Part shown: positions 24,739-35,349 of the stretch, piece by piece
Position numbering within the stretch: position 1 is the first letter of the stretch
How the letters are laid out: the number at the start of each line of letters is the position of its first letter
DNA from: Propionibacteriales bacterium
Lineage (GTDB): Bacteria; Actinomycetota; Actinomycetes; Propionibacteriales; Nocardioidaceae
Length of the DNA: 64,000 bases
Reading direction: 5' to 3'
Assembly (NCBI GenBank): GCA_026392415.1
Contig: JAPLCC010000047.1
Location: 62,001 to 126,000, forward strand
The notes under the pieces: model-generated
What the model was told of the DNA's origin: nothing
Database searches by the model: none
The model's input: only the letters and a program-made list of their open reading frames with translations
Position numbers and translations under genes: made by a program

Positions 24739-25701
24739 TCAGCGCGGCAGGAACCGGTTGCCGGTCTTGACGGCGTTGCGCTTGACCCGCTCGGCCATGC
24801 GACTGACGGACGTTGCGACCGCACCGTGGCTGGGCGGCGGCTCCAGGTCGACGGTGTCGCCCACCCGAAGCGTGCCCGGGGCGGCGACGTCGGCGTACAC
24901 GCCGAACCAGCGCTGGCCGTAGGTCGACACCGACCGCATCACCTCGGGGTCGGCCGGCACCCCGACCTGCTCTCGCAACGGCACCGTGCACCGGATGGTG
25001 GGCACCTCCACCCGGGTGCTCAGGTCGCCGACGTGCAGGGTGCCGCCGATCCACTCCTGTTCGGCCAGCCCGTCCATCGGGCAGTCGATCACGATGTTCG
25101 GTCGGAAGCGGCGTACGTCGAAGTCGCCGCCGTGCGCGGCCATCGTTCGCAGGCTCGAGGTCGTCACGATGTGCAGCGGGTACGCGTCGGCGAAGATCCC
25201 GATCGGGGTCGCGTAGATCGCGAGCTCGGCCAGCATCCGCAGCGAGAACATCGAGTAGTCCGGCAGCGGTTCGTCGTCGGCGAGCCCGAACTGCTGGCGG
25301 ATGTCCTTCTTGCTGGCGAGGACGCCGCGGTACGCCGCCTTGTCGCTCAGCGGTGGCAGCGGGACGAGCGTGACCCTCTTGCCGGTGAGGTCGCTGAGCC
25401 GCGCGTCCATGGTCGCGGAGTCGGTGCTCTCGACCTCGGTGCCGTCCGGGAACGTCACGACGACGGGGACCACGTCGCCCGGCCCGACGCCTGCGGGCGG
25501 CTCGGCGACGTAGCGCGCCGTACAGCCGAGCAGGGCGGGCAGGCGGCGGGCAGTCGTGACGGCGTTGAGCTCCAGGTCGCGGACTGCCCACATCCGGTCG
25601 GCGTGCAGGGCTCGCTCGTCGACGTACGACGAAGGGACGGACTCGCCGCCCATCGACTTCACCGGGTAGCGCCACAAGGCTGTGATCGTGCCGACCTGCA
25701 T
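24739..25701 (-). CDS. MOSC-domain protein
   Basis: A 320-residue protein. The N-terminal MOSC beta-barrel (VGTITALWRYPVKSMGGESV) precedes the MOSC domain with FRPNIVIDC and the conserved cysteine in TIRCTVP. MOSC proteins bind sulfur or molybdenum-cofactor species, as in MoaA-related sulfurases and mARC N-hydroxylamine reductases. The N-terminal YPVKS motif is the mARC/YcbX type. No molybdopterin genes are adjacent. Start ATG 25701, five codons after the longest start. Stop abuts that of tatD. Confidence 0.85.
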   Translation of the reverse strand: MQVGTITALWRYPVKSMGGESVPSSYVDERALHADRMWAVRDLELNAVTTARRLPALLGCTARYVAEPPAGVGPGDVVPVVVTFPDGTEVESTDSATMDARLSDLTGKRVTLVPLPPLSDKAAYRGVLASKKDIRQQFGLADDEPLPDYSMFSLRMLAELAIYATPIGIFADAYPLHIVTTSSLRTMAAHGGDFDVRRFRPNIVIDCPMDGLAEQEWIGGTLHVGDLSTRVEVPTIRCTVPLREQVGVPADPEVMRSVSTYGQRWFGVYADVAAPGTLRVGDTVDLEPPPSHGAVATSVSRMAERVKRNAVKTGNRFLPR

Positions 25702-25807
25702 GGCTGAAGGTAGCACCGATGGGTGCTAGCTGGAGTTAGCAAGATGACGTGACGGATGGGGCAATTGGGGCGTTCCTGAGGTGAAACAGGTCACCCGCTG
25801 AGCGTGA

Positions 25808-27148
<1,341 letters not shown>

Positions 27149-27282
27149 CGAAGTGTGGAGTTTGGTTCATCGAGGTGCGGGGTCTGGTCGGTACGCCGAC
27201 CGGGCCCCGCACCTCGCATTTCTCCTGCAGCACTTCGGATGACCAAACCCCACACCTCGTCCGGCCAAACCCCACACCTCGT
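27149..27282. repeat. 18-bp motif repeated three times between rpfB and rsmA
   Basis: CCAAACCCCACACCTCGT occurs exactly at 27243-27260 and 27265-27282 (22-bp period). A 16/18 match is present in inverted orientation at 27149-27166, just after the rpfB stop. The two direct copies lie 20-60 bases upstream of the rsmA start and could bind a regulator. Confidence 0.8.
27171..27216 (+). terminator. Terminator of rpfB
   Basis: 21-base arms (27171-27191, 27196-27216) pair with two mismatches around loop TACG, followed by CATTTCTCC. Confidence 0.75.
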
Positions 27283-27302
27283 GGGTCACTACGCTGGGTC
27301 CC

Positions 27303-28178
27303 ATGCCTGACACCTCCGCCCCGCGCCTGCTGGGTCCGGTGGAGGTTCGGGAGCTCGCGGCGCGCCTCGACCTGCGCCCGACCAAGCAGCGTGGTCAGAA
27401 CTTCGTCATCGACGCCAACACGGTTCGCCGCATCGTGCGCGAATCCGGCGTCGCCGAGGGCGAGGTCGTTCTCGAGGTCGGCCCCGGGCTCGGGTCGCTG
27501 ACCCTGGCCCTGCTCGACGTCGGTGCGGAGGTGACCGCGATCGAGGTCGACAAGACGCTGGCCGACGAGTTGCCCGCGACGATCGCTGTGTTCGCGCCCG
27601 GCCACGTCGACAAGCTGCGGGTGGTGCTGGCGGATGCGCTCGCGGTGACCGAGATCCCCGGTCCGCCGCCGCAGGCGCTGGTCGCCAATCTGCCCTACAA
27701 CATCTCGGTGCCGGTCCTGCTGCACCTGATGGCGCTCCTCCCGTCGCTGGAGCACGGCCTGGTGATGGTGCAGGCCGAGGTCGCCGACCGGCTCGCGGCC
27801 CCGCCCGGCTCCAAGACGTACGGCGTGCCGTCCGCCAAGGCCGCCTGGTACGCCGACGTACGCCGGGCCGGCGCGATCGGCCGCAACGTCTTCTGGCCCG
27901 CGCCCAACGTCGACTCCGGCCTGGTGGCCTGGAAGCGCCGCGAACCCCCGACCGACCAGGTCACCCGTGAGCAGGTCTTCGCCGTGATCGATGCGGCCTT
28001 CGCGCAACGCCGCAAGGTCCTGCGCGGCGTACTCCGGGGCATTGCCGGCAGCGCCGAGGCGGCCGAGAGTGCGCTGAGAGCGGTCGGCATCGACCCGCTC
28101 ACCCGGGGCGAGTCCCTCGGCATCGACGAGTTCGTTGCGATCGCGATCGCGCTCGACCAGCAGGGGGCAGCCCAGTGA
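27303..28178 (+). CDS. rsmA: 16S rRNA dimethyladenosine transferase RsmA (KsgA)
   Basis: A 291-residue SAM enzyme that dimethylates A1518 and A1519 of 16S r[16 protein letters not shown] and [16 protein letters not shown] form the SAM site, and the catalytic motif [11 protein letters not shown] is intact. Its stop overlaps the ispE start. rpfB-rsmA-ispE is a conserved actinobacterial order. Confidence 0.97.
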   Translation: MPDTSAPRLLGPVEVRELAARLDLRPTKQRGQNFVIDANTVRRIVRESGVAEGEVVLEVGPGLGSLTLALLDVGAEVTAIEVDKTLADELPATIAVFAPGHVDKLRVVLADALAVTEIPGPPPQALVANLPYNISVPVLLHLMALLPSLEHGLVMVQAEVADRLAAPPGSKTYGVPSAKAAWYADVRRAGAIGRNVFWPAPNVDSGLVAWKRREPPTDQVTREQVFAVIDAAFAQRRKVLRGVLRGIAGSAEAAESALRAVGIDPLTRGESLGIDEFVAIAIALDQQGAAQ

Positions 28179-29092
28179 GCCAGCAACGCATCGACACACT
28201 GCCGCCCGTGACCGTGCGGGCGCCGGCCAAGATCAACCTCCACCTCGGCGTCGGCGCGCCGCGTCCTGACGGGCTGCACCCGCTCGCCACCGTCTACCAG
28301 GCGGTCGGCCTCTACGACGACGTCACGGTCTTCGACGCCCCCGCGTGGTCGGTCGAGTTGACCGAGCACGTCGACGGCGTGCCGCTCGACGACACCAACA
28401 TCGCGATCCGCGCTGGCCGCGCGCTGGTGGAGCACCACGGTGTCGACCTCGCCGCGCACATCTCCATCTCCAAGGGCATCCCGGTGATGGGTGGCATGGC
28501 GGGCGGCTCGGCCGACGCGGCCGCGACCCTGCTCGCCCTCGACCGGCTGTGGGACCTGCAGACCCTCGACGACGACCTGTTGCGGATTGCCGGCACCCTC
28601 GGCAGCGATGTCCCCTTCGCGCTGCTCGGCGGCACCGCCCTCGGCACCGGCCACGGCCAGCTCGTCGAGCCGGTCACCGACCGCACCTCGGTCTGGTGGG
28701 TCGTGGTGCTGTCCGAGGAGGGACTGTCCACGCCGGCGGCGTACCGCCACTTCGACGAGCTCTCGCCCGATGCGCCCGCTGAGCCGCCGCTCCCGGAAGA
28801 CCTGCTCGAGGCGCTCGCCAGTGGCGACGTCGACGAGGTCGGCGACCGGCTCGCCAACGATCTCTGGCCCGCCGCGCGCGACCTGCGACCCGACCTGGTC
28901 GACGTCGAGGTCCAGCTGCGCAGCCTGTCGCCGGCCGGCGTGCTCCTGTCCGGCTCCGGCCCGACCCTCCTCGTGCTGCACGACGACGTCGACGACGCGC
29001 GTGCCACTGCTGCTGACCTCACCGAGCGCGGGTTCCGGTGCACCCTCGCGCCCGGCCCTGTCGCTGGTGCCCACGTGGTGACCTATGCCTGA
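28175..29092 (+). CDS. ispE: 4-(cytidine 5'-diphospho)-2-C-methyl-D-erythritol kinase IspE
   Basis: A 305-residue GHMP kinase of the MEP isoprenoid pathway. [12 protein letters not shown] is the substrate site, [18 protein letters not shown] the ATP-binding glycine loop, and [12 protein letters not shown] the third GHMP motif. GTG start overlaps rsmA, and its stop overlaps the ABC-F gene, so three genes read as one unit. Confidence 0.96.
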   Translation: MSQQRIDTLPPVTVRAPAKINLHLGVGAPRPDGLHPLATVYQAVGLYDDVTVFDAPAWSVELTEHVDGVPLDDTNIAIRAGRALVEHHGVDLAAHISISKGIPVMGGMAGGSADAAATLLALDRLWDLQTLDDDLLRIAGTLGSDVPFALLGGTALGTGHGQLVEPVTDRTSVWWVVVLSEEGLSTPAAYRHFDELSPDAPAEPPLPEDLLEALASGDVDEVGDRLANDLWPAARDLRPDLVDVEVQLRSLSPAGVLLSGSGPTLLVLHDDVDDARATAADLTERGFRCTLAPGPVAGAHVVTYA

Positions 29093-30911
29093 TGTGCCCA
29101 GCCTTCTCAACCTCGAGAAGGTCTCGAAGTCCTTTGGCGTCCGCCCGCTGTTGACCGAGGTCTCCCTCGGGGTCGGGGCCGGTGAGCGCATCGGCGTCGT
29201 CGGCCGCAACGGCGACGGCAAGACGACGCTGCTGCGCCTGATGACCGGCACCGAGGAGCCCGACTCCGGTCGGGTCTCGCGCCAGCGCGGCCTGCTCGTG
29301 GGCGTCCTCACCCAGCGCGACGACTTCGAGGACAGCCACACCGTGCGCGAGGTCGTGCTGGGCGGCATGGCCGACCACGAGTGGGCGGCCGACGGGCGCT
29401 CGCGCGAGATCGTCGAGGTCCTCCTTGCGGGCGTCGAGCTCGACCGCACCATCGACGGGCTGTCCGGTGGTGAGCGCCGTCGGTGTGCGCTGGCCGCGCT
29501 GCTGCTCGGCGACCACGACCTGATCATCCTCGACGAGCCGACCAACCACCTCGACGTCGAGGCCGTGGCCTGGCTGGCCGCACACATGGCCGCCCGGTCC
29601 TCCGCACTCGTCGTCGTCACCCACGACCGCTGGTTCCTCGACGAGGTCTGCCAGCAGACGTGGGAGGTCCACGACGGTGTCGTCGACCTGTACGACGGCG
29701 GCTACGCCGCGTTCGTGCTGGCCAAGGCCGAACGCTCTCGCCAGGCCAGCGTCTCCGAGCAGCGCCGGCAGAACCTCGTCAAGAAGGAGCTGGCCTGGCT
29801 CCGTCGCGGCGCCCCCGCGCGGACCTCGAAGCCGAAGTTCCGGATCGATGCGGCCAACGCCCTGATCGAGGACGTGCCGCCGCCGCGCGACCGGCTCGAG
29901 CTCCAGAAGTTCGCGACGCAGCGCCTGGGCAAGGACGTCATCGACATCGAGGACGTCGACTTCGTGCGTGGCGAGCGCACCCTGCTCGAGAACGCCACCT
30001 GGCGGCTCGGTCCCGGTGACCGGGTCGGTCTGGTCGGCGTCAACGGTGCGGGCAAGACGTCGGTGCTCTCCCTGATCGCCGGCAACGCCTCGCCCGTCGC
30101 CGGGCGGGTCAAGCAGGGCCGCACCGTGGCCCTGGAGCACCTGACCCAGGACGTCGAGTTCGACGACCCCAACTCACGGGTGCTGGAGACCGTCGAGTCG
30201 ATCCGTCGGGTCACCAAGACCCTCGATGGCGAGGTGTCCGCCACCTCCCTGCTGGAGCGGTTCGGCTTCACCGGGGACCGGCTGACTGCCCGTGTGGGTG
30301 ACCTCTCCGGTGGCGAGCGCCGACGGTTCCAGTTGCTGCGTCTGCTGCTGACCGAGCCCAACGTCCTGCTTCTCGACGAGCCCACCAACGATCTCGACAT
30401 CGAGACGCTCAACGTGCTGGAAGACTTCCTCGACGGCTGGCCCGGCACCCTCGTCGTGGTGTCCCACGACCGTTACTTCCTCGAGCGTGTCACCGATTCG
30501 GTCTGGGCACTCCTCGGCGACGGCAAGATCTCGATGCTGCCGCGCGGTGTCGACGAGTACCTCGAGCGGCGCAAGGCCGGTGGCGCGGAGAACACCACCG
30601 CCAAGCAGGCTGATCGAGGGGCCGCCGAGGAACGAGGCGGCGTATCGAGATCCAGCTCGGAATCACACAGCGGTTCGCCGAAGGCGCGCGCCGGCTCCGC
30701 CGAGGAGCGCACTGCGCGCAAGACGGTCGCTCGTCTCGACAAGGTGCTGGCGCGGATGGGGGCGCGGGAGGGCGAGCTGACCGCTGCCCTGCTCGACAAC
30801 GCCAGCGATGCGAAGAAGCTCACCGAGATCGCGGCCGAGCTCACGACGCTGCACGAGGAGAAGGCCAACGCCGAGCTCGAGTGGCTCGAGGCTGCTGCCC
30901 TGCTGGAGTGA
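29085..30911 (+). CDS. ABC-F family ATPase (Uup/EttA type)
   Basis: A 608-residue soluble protein with two ABC domains. First: GRNGDGKTT Walker A, LSGGERRR signature, LIILDEPTNHLD Walker B. Second: GVNGAGKTS, LSGGERRR, VLLLDEPTNDLD. Between them is the charged ABC-F linker. The C-terminus is a coiled coil (about 535-605), as in Uup. ABC-F proteins act on the ribosome or on DNA intermediates. A palindromic repeat copy is inserted in frame at residues about 510-523, in the loop before the coiled coil. Confidence 0.93.
   Translation: MPDVPSLLNLEKVSKSFGVRPLLTEVSLGVGAGERIGVVGRNGDGKTTLLRLMTGTEEPDSGRVSRQRGLLVGVLTQRDDFEDSHTVREVVLGGMADHEWAADGRSREIVEVLLAGVELDRTIDGLSGGERRRCALAALLLGDHDLIILDEPTNHLDVEAVAWLAAHMAARSSALVVVTHDRWFLDEVCQQTWEVHDGVVDLYDGGYAAFVLAKAERSRQASVSEQRRQNLVKKELAWLRRGAPARTSKPKFRIDAANALIEDVPPPRDRLELQKFATQRLGKDVIDIEDVDFVRGERTLLENATWRLGPGDRVGLVGVNGAGKTSVLSLIAGNASPVAGRVKQGRTVALEHLTQDVEFDDPNSRVLETVESIRRVTKTLDGEVSATSLLERFGFTGDRLTARVGDLSGGERRRFQLLRLLLTEPNVLLLDEPTNDLDIETLNVLEDFLDGWPGTLVVVSHDRYFLERVTDSVWALLGDGKISMLPRGVDEYLERRKAGGAENTTAKQADRGAAEERGGVSRSSSESHSGSPKARAGSAEERTARKTVARLDKVLARMGAREGELTAALLDNASDAKKLTEIAAELTTLHEEKANAELEWLEAAALLE
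30614..30650. repeat. Palindromic repeat copy inside ABC-F gene
   Basis: Outer TCGAG...GTATCGAGA, inner stem GCCGCC/GGCGGC, centre GAGGAACGA. It is translated as DRGAAEERGGVSR within a disordered segment. Same family as copies at 42307, 43181, 49564-49634, 50978, 59335 and 59583. Confidence 0.8.
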
Positions 30912-31400
30912 TCAGCCGGCGAAGGGGAGCAGCAGCCGGCGCAGCAGGGCGGCCAGTTCCTTCTGGTCCGCTCCGCTCAGGCCGGTGAGCAGATCGCGCT
31001 CGGCGTCGAGGAGCGCGGTGAAGGCGCCGTCGACGGCGTCCTTGCCCTCGGGCGTGAGCCGCACCAGGACGCCCCGGCGGTCTGAGGGGTCGGGGTGGCG
31101 CTCGACCAGGCCCCGGGTGGCGAGCCGGTCGACCCGGTTGGTCATCGTCCCGCTGGTCACCAGCGTCTCGCGCAGCAGCCGTCCCGGCGACAGTTCGTAC
31201 GGCGCCCCGGCCCGGCGCAGTGCTGCGAGGACGTCGAACTCCCACGGTTCGATGTCGTGGGCCGTGAACGCTTGCCGGCGGGCCTTGTCGACGTGGTGGG
31301 CCAGGCGCGAGATCCGGCTGAAGACGGAGACGGGCGCGAGGTCGAGGTCGTCGCGCTCGCGCGCCCATGCCTCGATCAGCTCATCGACCTCGTCCCGCAT
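30912..31400 (-). CDS. MarR-family transcriptional regulator
   Basis: A 162-residue winged-helix repressor. The recognition region is LSPGRLLRETLVTSGTMTNRVDRLATRGLVERHPDPSDRRGVLVRLTPEG, with the typical D-x-R-G wing. It diverges from an alpha/beta hydrolase gene, and the shared gap carries a palindrome of the MarR-operator type (31427-31442), so it probably represses itself and that gene. Its stop abuts that of the ABC-F gene. Confidence 0.93.
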   Translation of the reverse strand: MRDEVDELIEAWARERDDLDLAPVSVFSRISRLAHHVDKARRQAFTAHDIEPWEFDVLAALRRAGAPYELSPGRLLRETLVTSGTMTNRVDRLATRGLVERHPDPSDRRGVLVRLTPEGKDAVDGAFTALLDAERDLLTGLSGADQKELAALLRRLLLPFAG

Positions 31401-31426
31401 GGCGGCATCCTAGCGGGCCGTCGAGA

Positions 31427-31442
31427 ATCTTGATGTCGAGAT
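31427..31442. promoter_or_regulatory. Candidate MarR operator
   Basis: ATCTTGATGTCGAGAT: imperfect palindrome (ATCT-GA--TC-AGAT symmetric) between the divergent marR and hydrolase genes, resembling ATCTTGATATCAAGAT-type MarR sites. Confidence 0.55.
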
Positions 31443-31464
31443 AATTGCCCCGTAGGGTTGCCCC

Positions 31465-32376
31465 GTGAACCAACGATCGACCGTCCTCGACCGGGTCACC
31501 CTCACCAGCCTCGTCTGGGGTGACATCGACGACCACGACCGACCGCTCGCCGTACTCCTGCACGGGTTCCCGGACACTGCGCACACCTGGCGCCACCTCG
31601 GCCCTGCGCTCGCCGACGCCGGCTGGCGGGTGGTCGCACCGTTCACGCGGGGTTACGCGCCGAGCTCGATCCCGGCCGACGGCAGCTATCACGTGCCCGC
31701 GCTGATGGACGACGTCCTCGCCCTCCACCGGGCCCATGACGGCGACGACCGGGCGCTCCTCGTCGGGCACGACTGGGGCGCGATCACTGCCAACGGGATC
31801 GCCGCCTCGGACGCCAATCCCTTCGCCGCGATCGTCTCGCTCTCCGTGCCGCCCTTCAGCACCATGAACCCGCGCCGCGGCGACGTCGTTCGCTGGCTTC
31901 GGGTGCTGCCGCGACAGGCCGGGCTGAGCTGGTACACCGTCTTCAACCAGCTCCCGCGCCTCCCCGAACGCTCCTTCGACCGCCTCGTCACCCACCTGTG
32001 GAAGCGGTGGTCGCCCGGTTTCGATGCGACCGACGATCTCGCGCACCTGGCGGCCGCACTGCCGGACGACGAACGCAAGGGTGCAGCCCTGGGTTACTAC
32101 CGGGCGCAGCCGCGGGTCCGGCAGCTGCCCGGTCACTACCGGCCCCTGGCGCGCGACTGGGTGGGTGAGCCCCGGGTGCCGCTGCTCTACCTGCACGGCG
32201 CCGACGACGGCTGCCTCGACATCCGCTGGGCCGGCATGGTCGGCAGTCAGCTCCCCGAGGGCAGCCGGGTCGCGGTCATCGAGGGCGCGGGGCACTTCCT
32301 GCAGCTGGAGCAGCCCGATGCGGTGAACGCGCGCATCCTCGAGTACCTCGCCGACCGTCAGGGCCTCGGGCGATGA
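31465..32376 (+). CDS. Alpha/beta hydrolase, epoxide-hydrolase-like
   Basis: A 303-residue hydrolase. The oxyanion HGFPD is at 33-37, the nucleophile is an aspartate (D103 in VGHDWGA) as in epoxide hydrolases and dehalogenases rather than a serine, and the catalytic His lies in the terminal GAGHFLQLEQP. GTG start. It is divergent from the MarR gene, its likely regulator, and overlaps tam downstream. Substrate unknown. Confidence 0.88.
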   Translation: MNQRSTVLDRVTLTSLVWGDIDDHDRPLAVLLHGFPDTAHTWRHLGPALADAGWRVVAPFTRGYAPSSIPADGSYHVPALMDDVLALHRAHDGDDRALLVGHDWGAITANGIAASDANPFAAIVSLSVPPFSTMNPRRGDVVRWLRVLPRQAGLSWYTVFNQLPRLPERSFDRLVTHLWKRWSPGFDATDDLAHLAAALPDDERKGAALGYYRAQPRVRQLPGHYRPLARDWVGEPRVPLLYLHGADDGCLDIRWAGMVGSQLPEGSRVAVIEGAGHFLQLEQPDAVNARILEYLADRQGLGR

Positions 32377-33152
32377 GCCACACCTGGGACCCGCAGCGCT
32401 ACCTGACGTACGCCGATGAGCGTGGCCGGCCGTTCGTCGACCTGGTCACCCGCATCGATGCGGCTGAGCCCCGCACCGTGGTCGATCTCGGCTGCGGGCC
32501 CGGCAACCTCACCGCCCTGCTCGCCGAGCGCTGGCCGGACGCCGAGGTCGCCGGAATCGACTCGAGCGTCGCCATGATCCGCACAGCGGAGGAGAGTCCG
32601 GCGGGGGAGCGGGTGGCGTTCGACGTCGCCGACCTGCGCGACTGGCTCGCCGCCGTCGAGCCGCAGAGCATCGACGTGCTCGTCTCCAACGCCACGCTGC
32701 AGTGGCTCCCCGGTCACCTCGACCTGATGGCCGACCTGGTCGCCGCGCTCGCGCCGGGAGGCTGGCTCGCGTTCCAGGTCCCCGGCAACGCCGACCAGCC
32801 GACCACCACGATCCGTGAGGAACTGGCTGCCGAGCCGCCGTACGCCGCCCACACGGCCGGCGCCGCAACGGTCGCCGCCCATGACGCCGCCACCTACCTC
32901 CGCGCGCTGCAGGAGCTCGGCTGCGAGGTCGACGCGTGGGAGACGACGTACCTCCACGTCCTGCAGGGCCCCGACCCGGTCTTCACCTGGGTCTCGGCCA
33001 CGGGCGCCCGTCCGACCCTGCAGGCACTGCCCGACGACCTCCGCCCGGCCTTCGAGGCGGAGTTCAGGGCCCGGCTGCGTGCGGCGTACGCCGAGGACGA
33101 CCACGGCGTCGTGATGCCGTTCCGTCGCGTCTTCGTCGTCGCGAGCAAGTGA
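32373..33152 (+). CDS. tam: Trans-aconitate 2-methyltransferase
   Basis: A 259-residue class I SAM methyltransferase. The start HTWDPQRYLTYADERGRPFVDLV is the Tam signature. The SAM loop VVDLGCGPGNLTALLAERWP and the DVLVSNATLQWLP segment follow. It esterifies trans-aconitate, an inhibitor of aconitase. It overlaps the hydrolase gene upstream by four bases. Confidence 0.9.
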   Translation: MSHTWDPQRYLTYADERGRPFVDLVTRIDAAEPRTVVDLGCGPGNLTALLAERWPDAEVAGIDSSVAMIRTAEESPAGERVAFDVADLRDWLAAVEPQSIDVLVSNATLQWLPGHLDLMADLVAALAPGGWLAFQVPGNADQPTTTIREELAAEPPYAAHTAGAATVAAHDAATYLRALQELGCEVDAWETTYLHVLQGPDPVFTWVSATGARPTLQALPDDLRPAFEAEFRARLRAAYAEDDHGVVMPFRRVFVVASK

Positions 33153-33201
33153 GACGAACGGCACCTTGCCGCCGTTGTTACCCACGAGTAGCCTCAGCGC
33201 C

Positions 33202-33684
33202 ATGACGACTCCGGTGCACAATCTCTGGAAGACCACGACCGGCGTGCCGGTGGTCGGCGGCTCGATCGGCAAGCGGGTCTTCTCCCTCGCGTTCGCCCAG
33301 AAGGCGCCCTACTTCGCGACGATCCACCCGCGCGTGGTCGACATGCGGCCCAACTACGCTGAGATCCGCTTCCCGAAGCGGCGCAGCGTGCAGAACCACA
33401 TCGGCACCGTGCATGCGATCGCGCTGTGCAACGGCCTGGAGATGGCGATGGGCGCGCTCGCCGAGTCGACGATCCCGGACACCAAGCGCTGGATCCCCAA
33501 GGGGATGTCGATCAGCTACACGGCGAAGGCGACCGGCGACATCACCTGCATCGCCGAGACCGACCAGGAGCAGTGGGACAGCGCCGAGGGTGACCTCCCG
33601 GTCCGCGTTCGTGGCCAGCTCGAGGACGGCACCGTCGTCATCGAGGGCGTCATCAACCTCTGGGTGACCTCGAAGAAGAAGTAG
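33202..33684 (+). CDS. DUF4442 hotdog-fold protein
   Basis: A 160-residue protein of the DUF4442 type, a hotdog-fold family related to acyl-CoA thioesterases (MRPNYAEIRFPKRRSVQNHIGTVHAIALCNGLEMAMG). The NH-x-GT-x-H-x-x-A region corresponds to the thioesterase active-site helix. Start ATG 33202. Convergent with gluD. Activity not established for the family as I know it. Confidence 0.85.
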   Translation: MTTPVHNLWKTTTGVPVVGGSIGKRVFSLAFAQKAPYFATIHPRVVDMRPNYAEIRFPKRRSVQNHIGTVHAIALCNGLEMAMGALAESTIPDTKRWIPKGMSISYTAKATGDITCIAETDQEQWDSAEGDLPVRVRGQLEDGTVVIEGVINLWVTSKKK

Positions 33685-33688
33685 CCAC

Positions 33689-34567
33689 TCAGACGTTGCC
33701 GCCGGCGCCGCCGGCGCCGCCGGCGCCGGTCGCGAAGCCGCCACCGACGTGGGCGACCTTGAGCTTCTTCTCGCCGACGTACCGCTTCTGCAGCCAGTTC
33801 GCCAGCAGCATCAGCAACATGTTGACCGAGATGTACAAGGTGGCGACGACGAACATGGTCGGCACGCGGTTGTTGAACTCGAGGTAGATCTGCGTCCCCA
33901 CCTTGGTGAGACCGGGGGCCAGGACGAGCGTGCCGAGTGCGGTGTCCTTGAGGGCGACGATGCACTGGCTGACCAGGGACGGCAGCATGATCTTGACGCC
34001 CTGGGGCAGCAGGATGTTCGACATCACCTGGGTCTTGCGCATGCCGACGGCGTACGCCGCCTCGCCCTGACCCTTGGGCACCGCGTTGATGCCGGCGCGC
34101 AGCACCTCGGCCAGCACCGCACCGTTGTACAGCGTGAGTGCAATGACGACGGCCCAGAACGAGCTGCTGTCCTCCTTGATGCCGAGGGTGAACCAGGCGA
34201 AGACCATCAGGAGCAGGACCGGCACCGCGCGGAAGAACTCCACGATCACCGTTGCGGGCCAGCGGATCCACCAGTGATCGGACATCTTGGCGATGCCGAA
34301 CACCACGCCGAAGGCGACGGCGCCGAGGATCGCACCGAACGCCATCTGGAGGGTCTTGAACAGGCCGTCGACCAGCAGCGCCCGGATGTAGTCGGGAGTC
34401 GTGAAGACCTCCCACTTCTTCTCGAAGTCGAACTGCCCGGCGTCGTTGAAGCCGTCGAAGACGTACCAGGCCAGGCCGAGAAGGGCCACGGCCGTCGCCA
34501 GGGCGTAGAGCCGGTGCCGCACCATTGTCCTGGGCCCGGGTGCGTCGAAGAGCACGCTGTTGCTCAT
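33689..34567 (-). CDS. gluD: Glutamate-type ABC transporter permease GluD
   Basis: A 292-residue membrane permease of the polar amino-acid family, with several hydrophobic segments and the EAA loop (AEVLRAGINAVPKGQGEAAYAVGMRKTQVMSNILLPQGVK). ATG 34567 overlaps the gluC stop. It ends in an unusual Gly/Ala tail (GGGFATGAGGAGGAGGNV) coded by a 9-bp tandem repeat. The gluA-B-C-D order matches Corynebacterium. Confidence 0.92.
   Translation of the reverse strand: MSNSVLFDAPGPRTMVRHRLYALATAVALLGLAWYVFDGFNDAGQFDFEKKWEVFTTPDYIRALLVDGLFKTLQMAFGAILGAVAFGVVFGIAKMSDHWWIRWPATVIVEFFRAVPVLLLMVFAWFTLGIKEDSSSFWAVVIALTLYNGAVLAEVLRAGINAVPKGQGEAAYAVGMRKTQVMSNILLPQGVKIMLPSLVSQCIVALKDTALGTLVLAPGLTKVGTQIYLEFNNRVPTMFVVATLYISVNMLLMLLANWLQKRYVGEKKLKVAHVGGGFATGAGGAGGAGGNV
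33698..33724. repeat. 9-bp tandem repeat at gluD 3' end
   Basis: Unit gccgccggc occurs three times in a row and codes the Ala-Gly-Gly tail of GluD. Such repeats can change copy number by slippage. Confidence 0.85.
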
Positions 34568-35247
34568 GCGACCCTCCACCTCCGCTCGAGTCGGTTCGCC
34601 GCGAACGAGAGGAGGAGGACCAGCACGATGTAGCCGAGCGCGAAGCAGACGAAGATCTCCGTGCGCTGCGAGCTGAAGTTGTTGGTGAACCGGCGCATCT
34701 GAGCGACCGCCTCGAGGATGCCGAAGGCCGCTGCCACCGAGGTGTTCTTGAGCATCGCGATCTGGACGCTCGCCAACGGGGGCACGGAGGCCCGGACGGC
34801 CTGGGGCAGGACCACCTGCGTCATGGTGCCGCCGAAGGTGAGGCCGACCGCGCGGGCTGCTTCGGCCTGTCCCAGCGGGACGGAGTTGATCCCTGACCGC
34901 AACGCCTCGCAGACGAACGTCGAGGTGTAGAGGGTCAGGCTGACGACAGCGGCACCGAACGCCTCGGTGAAGTCGAACTGGCCGATGTGGACGTCGAGGA
35001 ACCCGAAGGTCAGGCCGAACATCGGCGAGGCGAAGCTGAAGAAGGCGAAGACGATGACCAGGGGGGTGTTGCGGACGAGCGTCACGTACGTCGTCGCCGC
35101 CGCCCGCATGATGGCCACCGGTCCCACGCGCAAGGCGCAGAGCAGGGTTCCGAAGATCATCGACAGGACTGCGGCGATGAGGAACAGCGCGACGGTGTAG
35201 CCGAAGCTGCGGAAGAAGAGGTCCCAGTTCTCGGTGACGGCCTCCAC
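34564..35247 (-). CDS. gluC: Glutamate-type ABC transporter permease GluC
   Basis: A 227-residue permease with five or so membrane segments and the EAA loop (CEALRSGINSVPLGQAEAARAVGLTFGGTMTQVVLPQAVR). It forms the channel with GluD. GTG start after GAAGGAGG. A 15-bp hairpin separates it from gluB, which may lower permease relative to binding-protein expression. Confidence 0.93.
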   Translation of the reverse strand: MEAVTENWDLFFRSFGYTVALFLIAAVLSMIFGTLLCALRVGPVAIMRAAATTYVTLVRNTPLVIVFAFFSFASPMFGLTFGFLDVHIGQFDFTEAFGAAVVSLTLYTSTFVCEALRSGINSVPLGQAEAARAVGLTFGGTMTQVVLPQAVRASVPPLASVQIAMLKNTSVAAAFGILEAVAQMRRFTNNFSSQRTEIFVCFALGYIVLVLLLSFAANRLERRWRVA

Positions 35248-35291
35248 GTGGCCTCCTTCCCGGTTCTCGGTCGGTTCTCAGTCGGTGCTCA

Positions 35292-35334
35292 CGGCTGCGG
35301 GCCCCACGCCTGGTGGCGATGGGACCCGCAGCCG
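35292..35334 (-). other. Intercistronic hairpin gluB-gluC
   Basis: 15-base arms (35320-35334 with 35292-35306) pair with one G-T type mismatch. It lies 16 bases after the gluB stop and has no T tract, so it more likely stabilises the gluB mRNA or attenuates than fully terminates. Confidence 0.6.
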
Positions 35335-35349
35335 CGGAGACTTCTCAGA

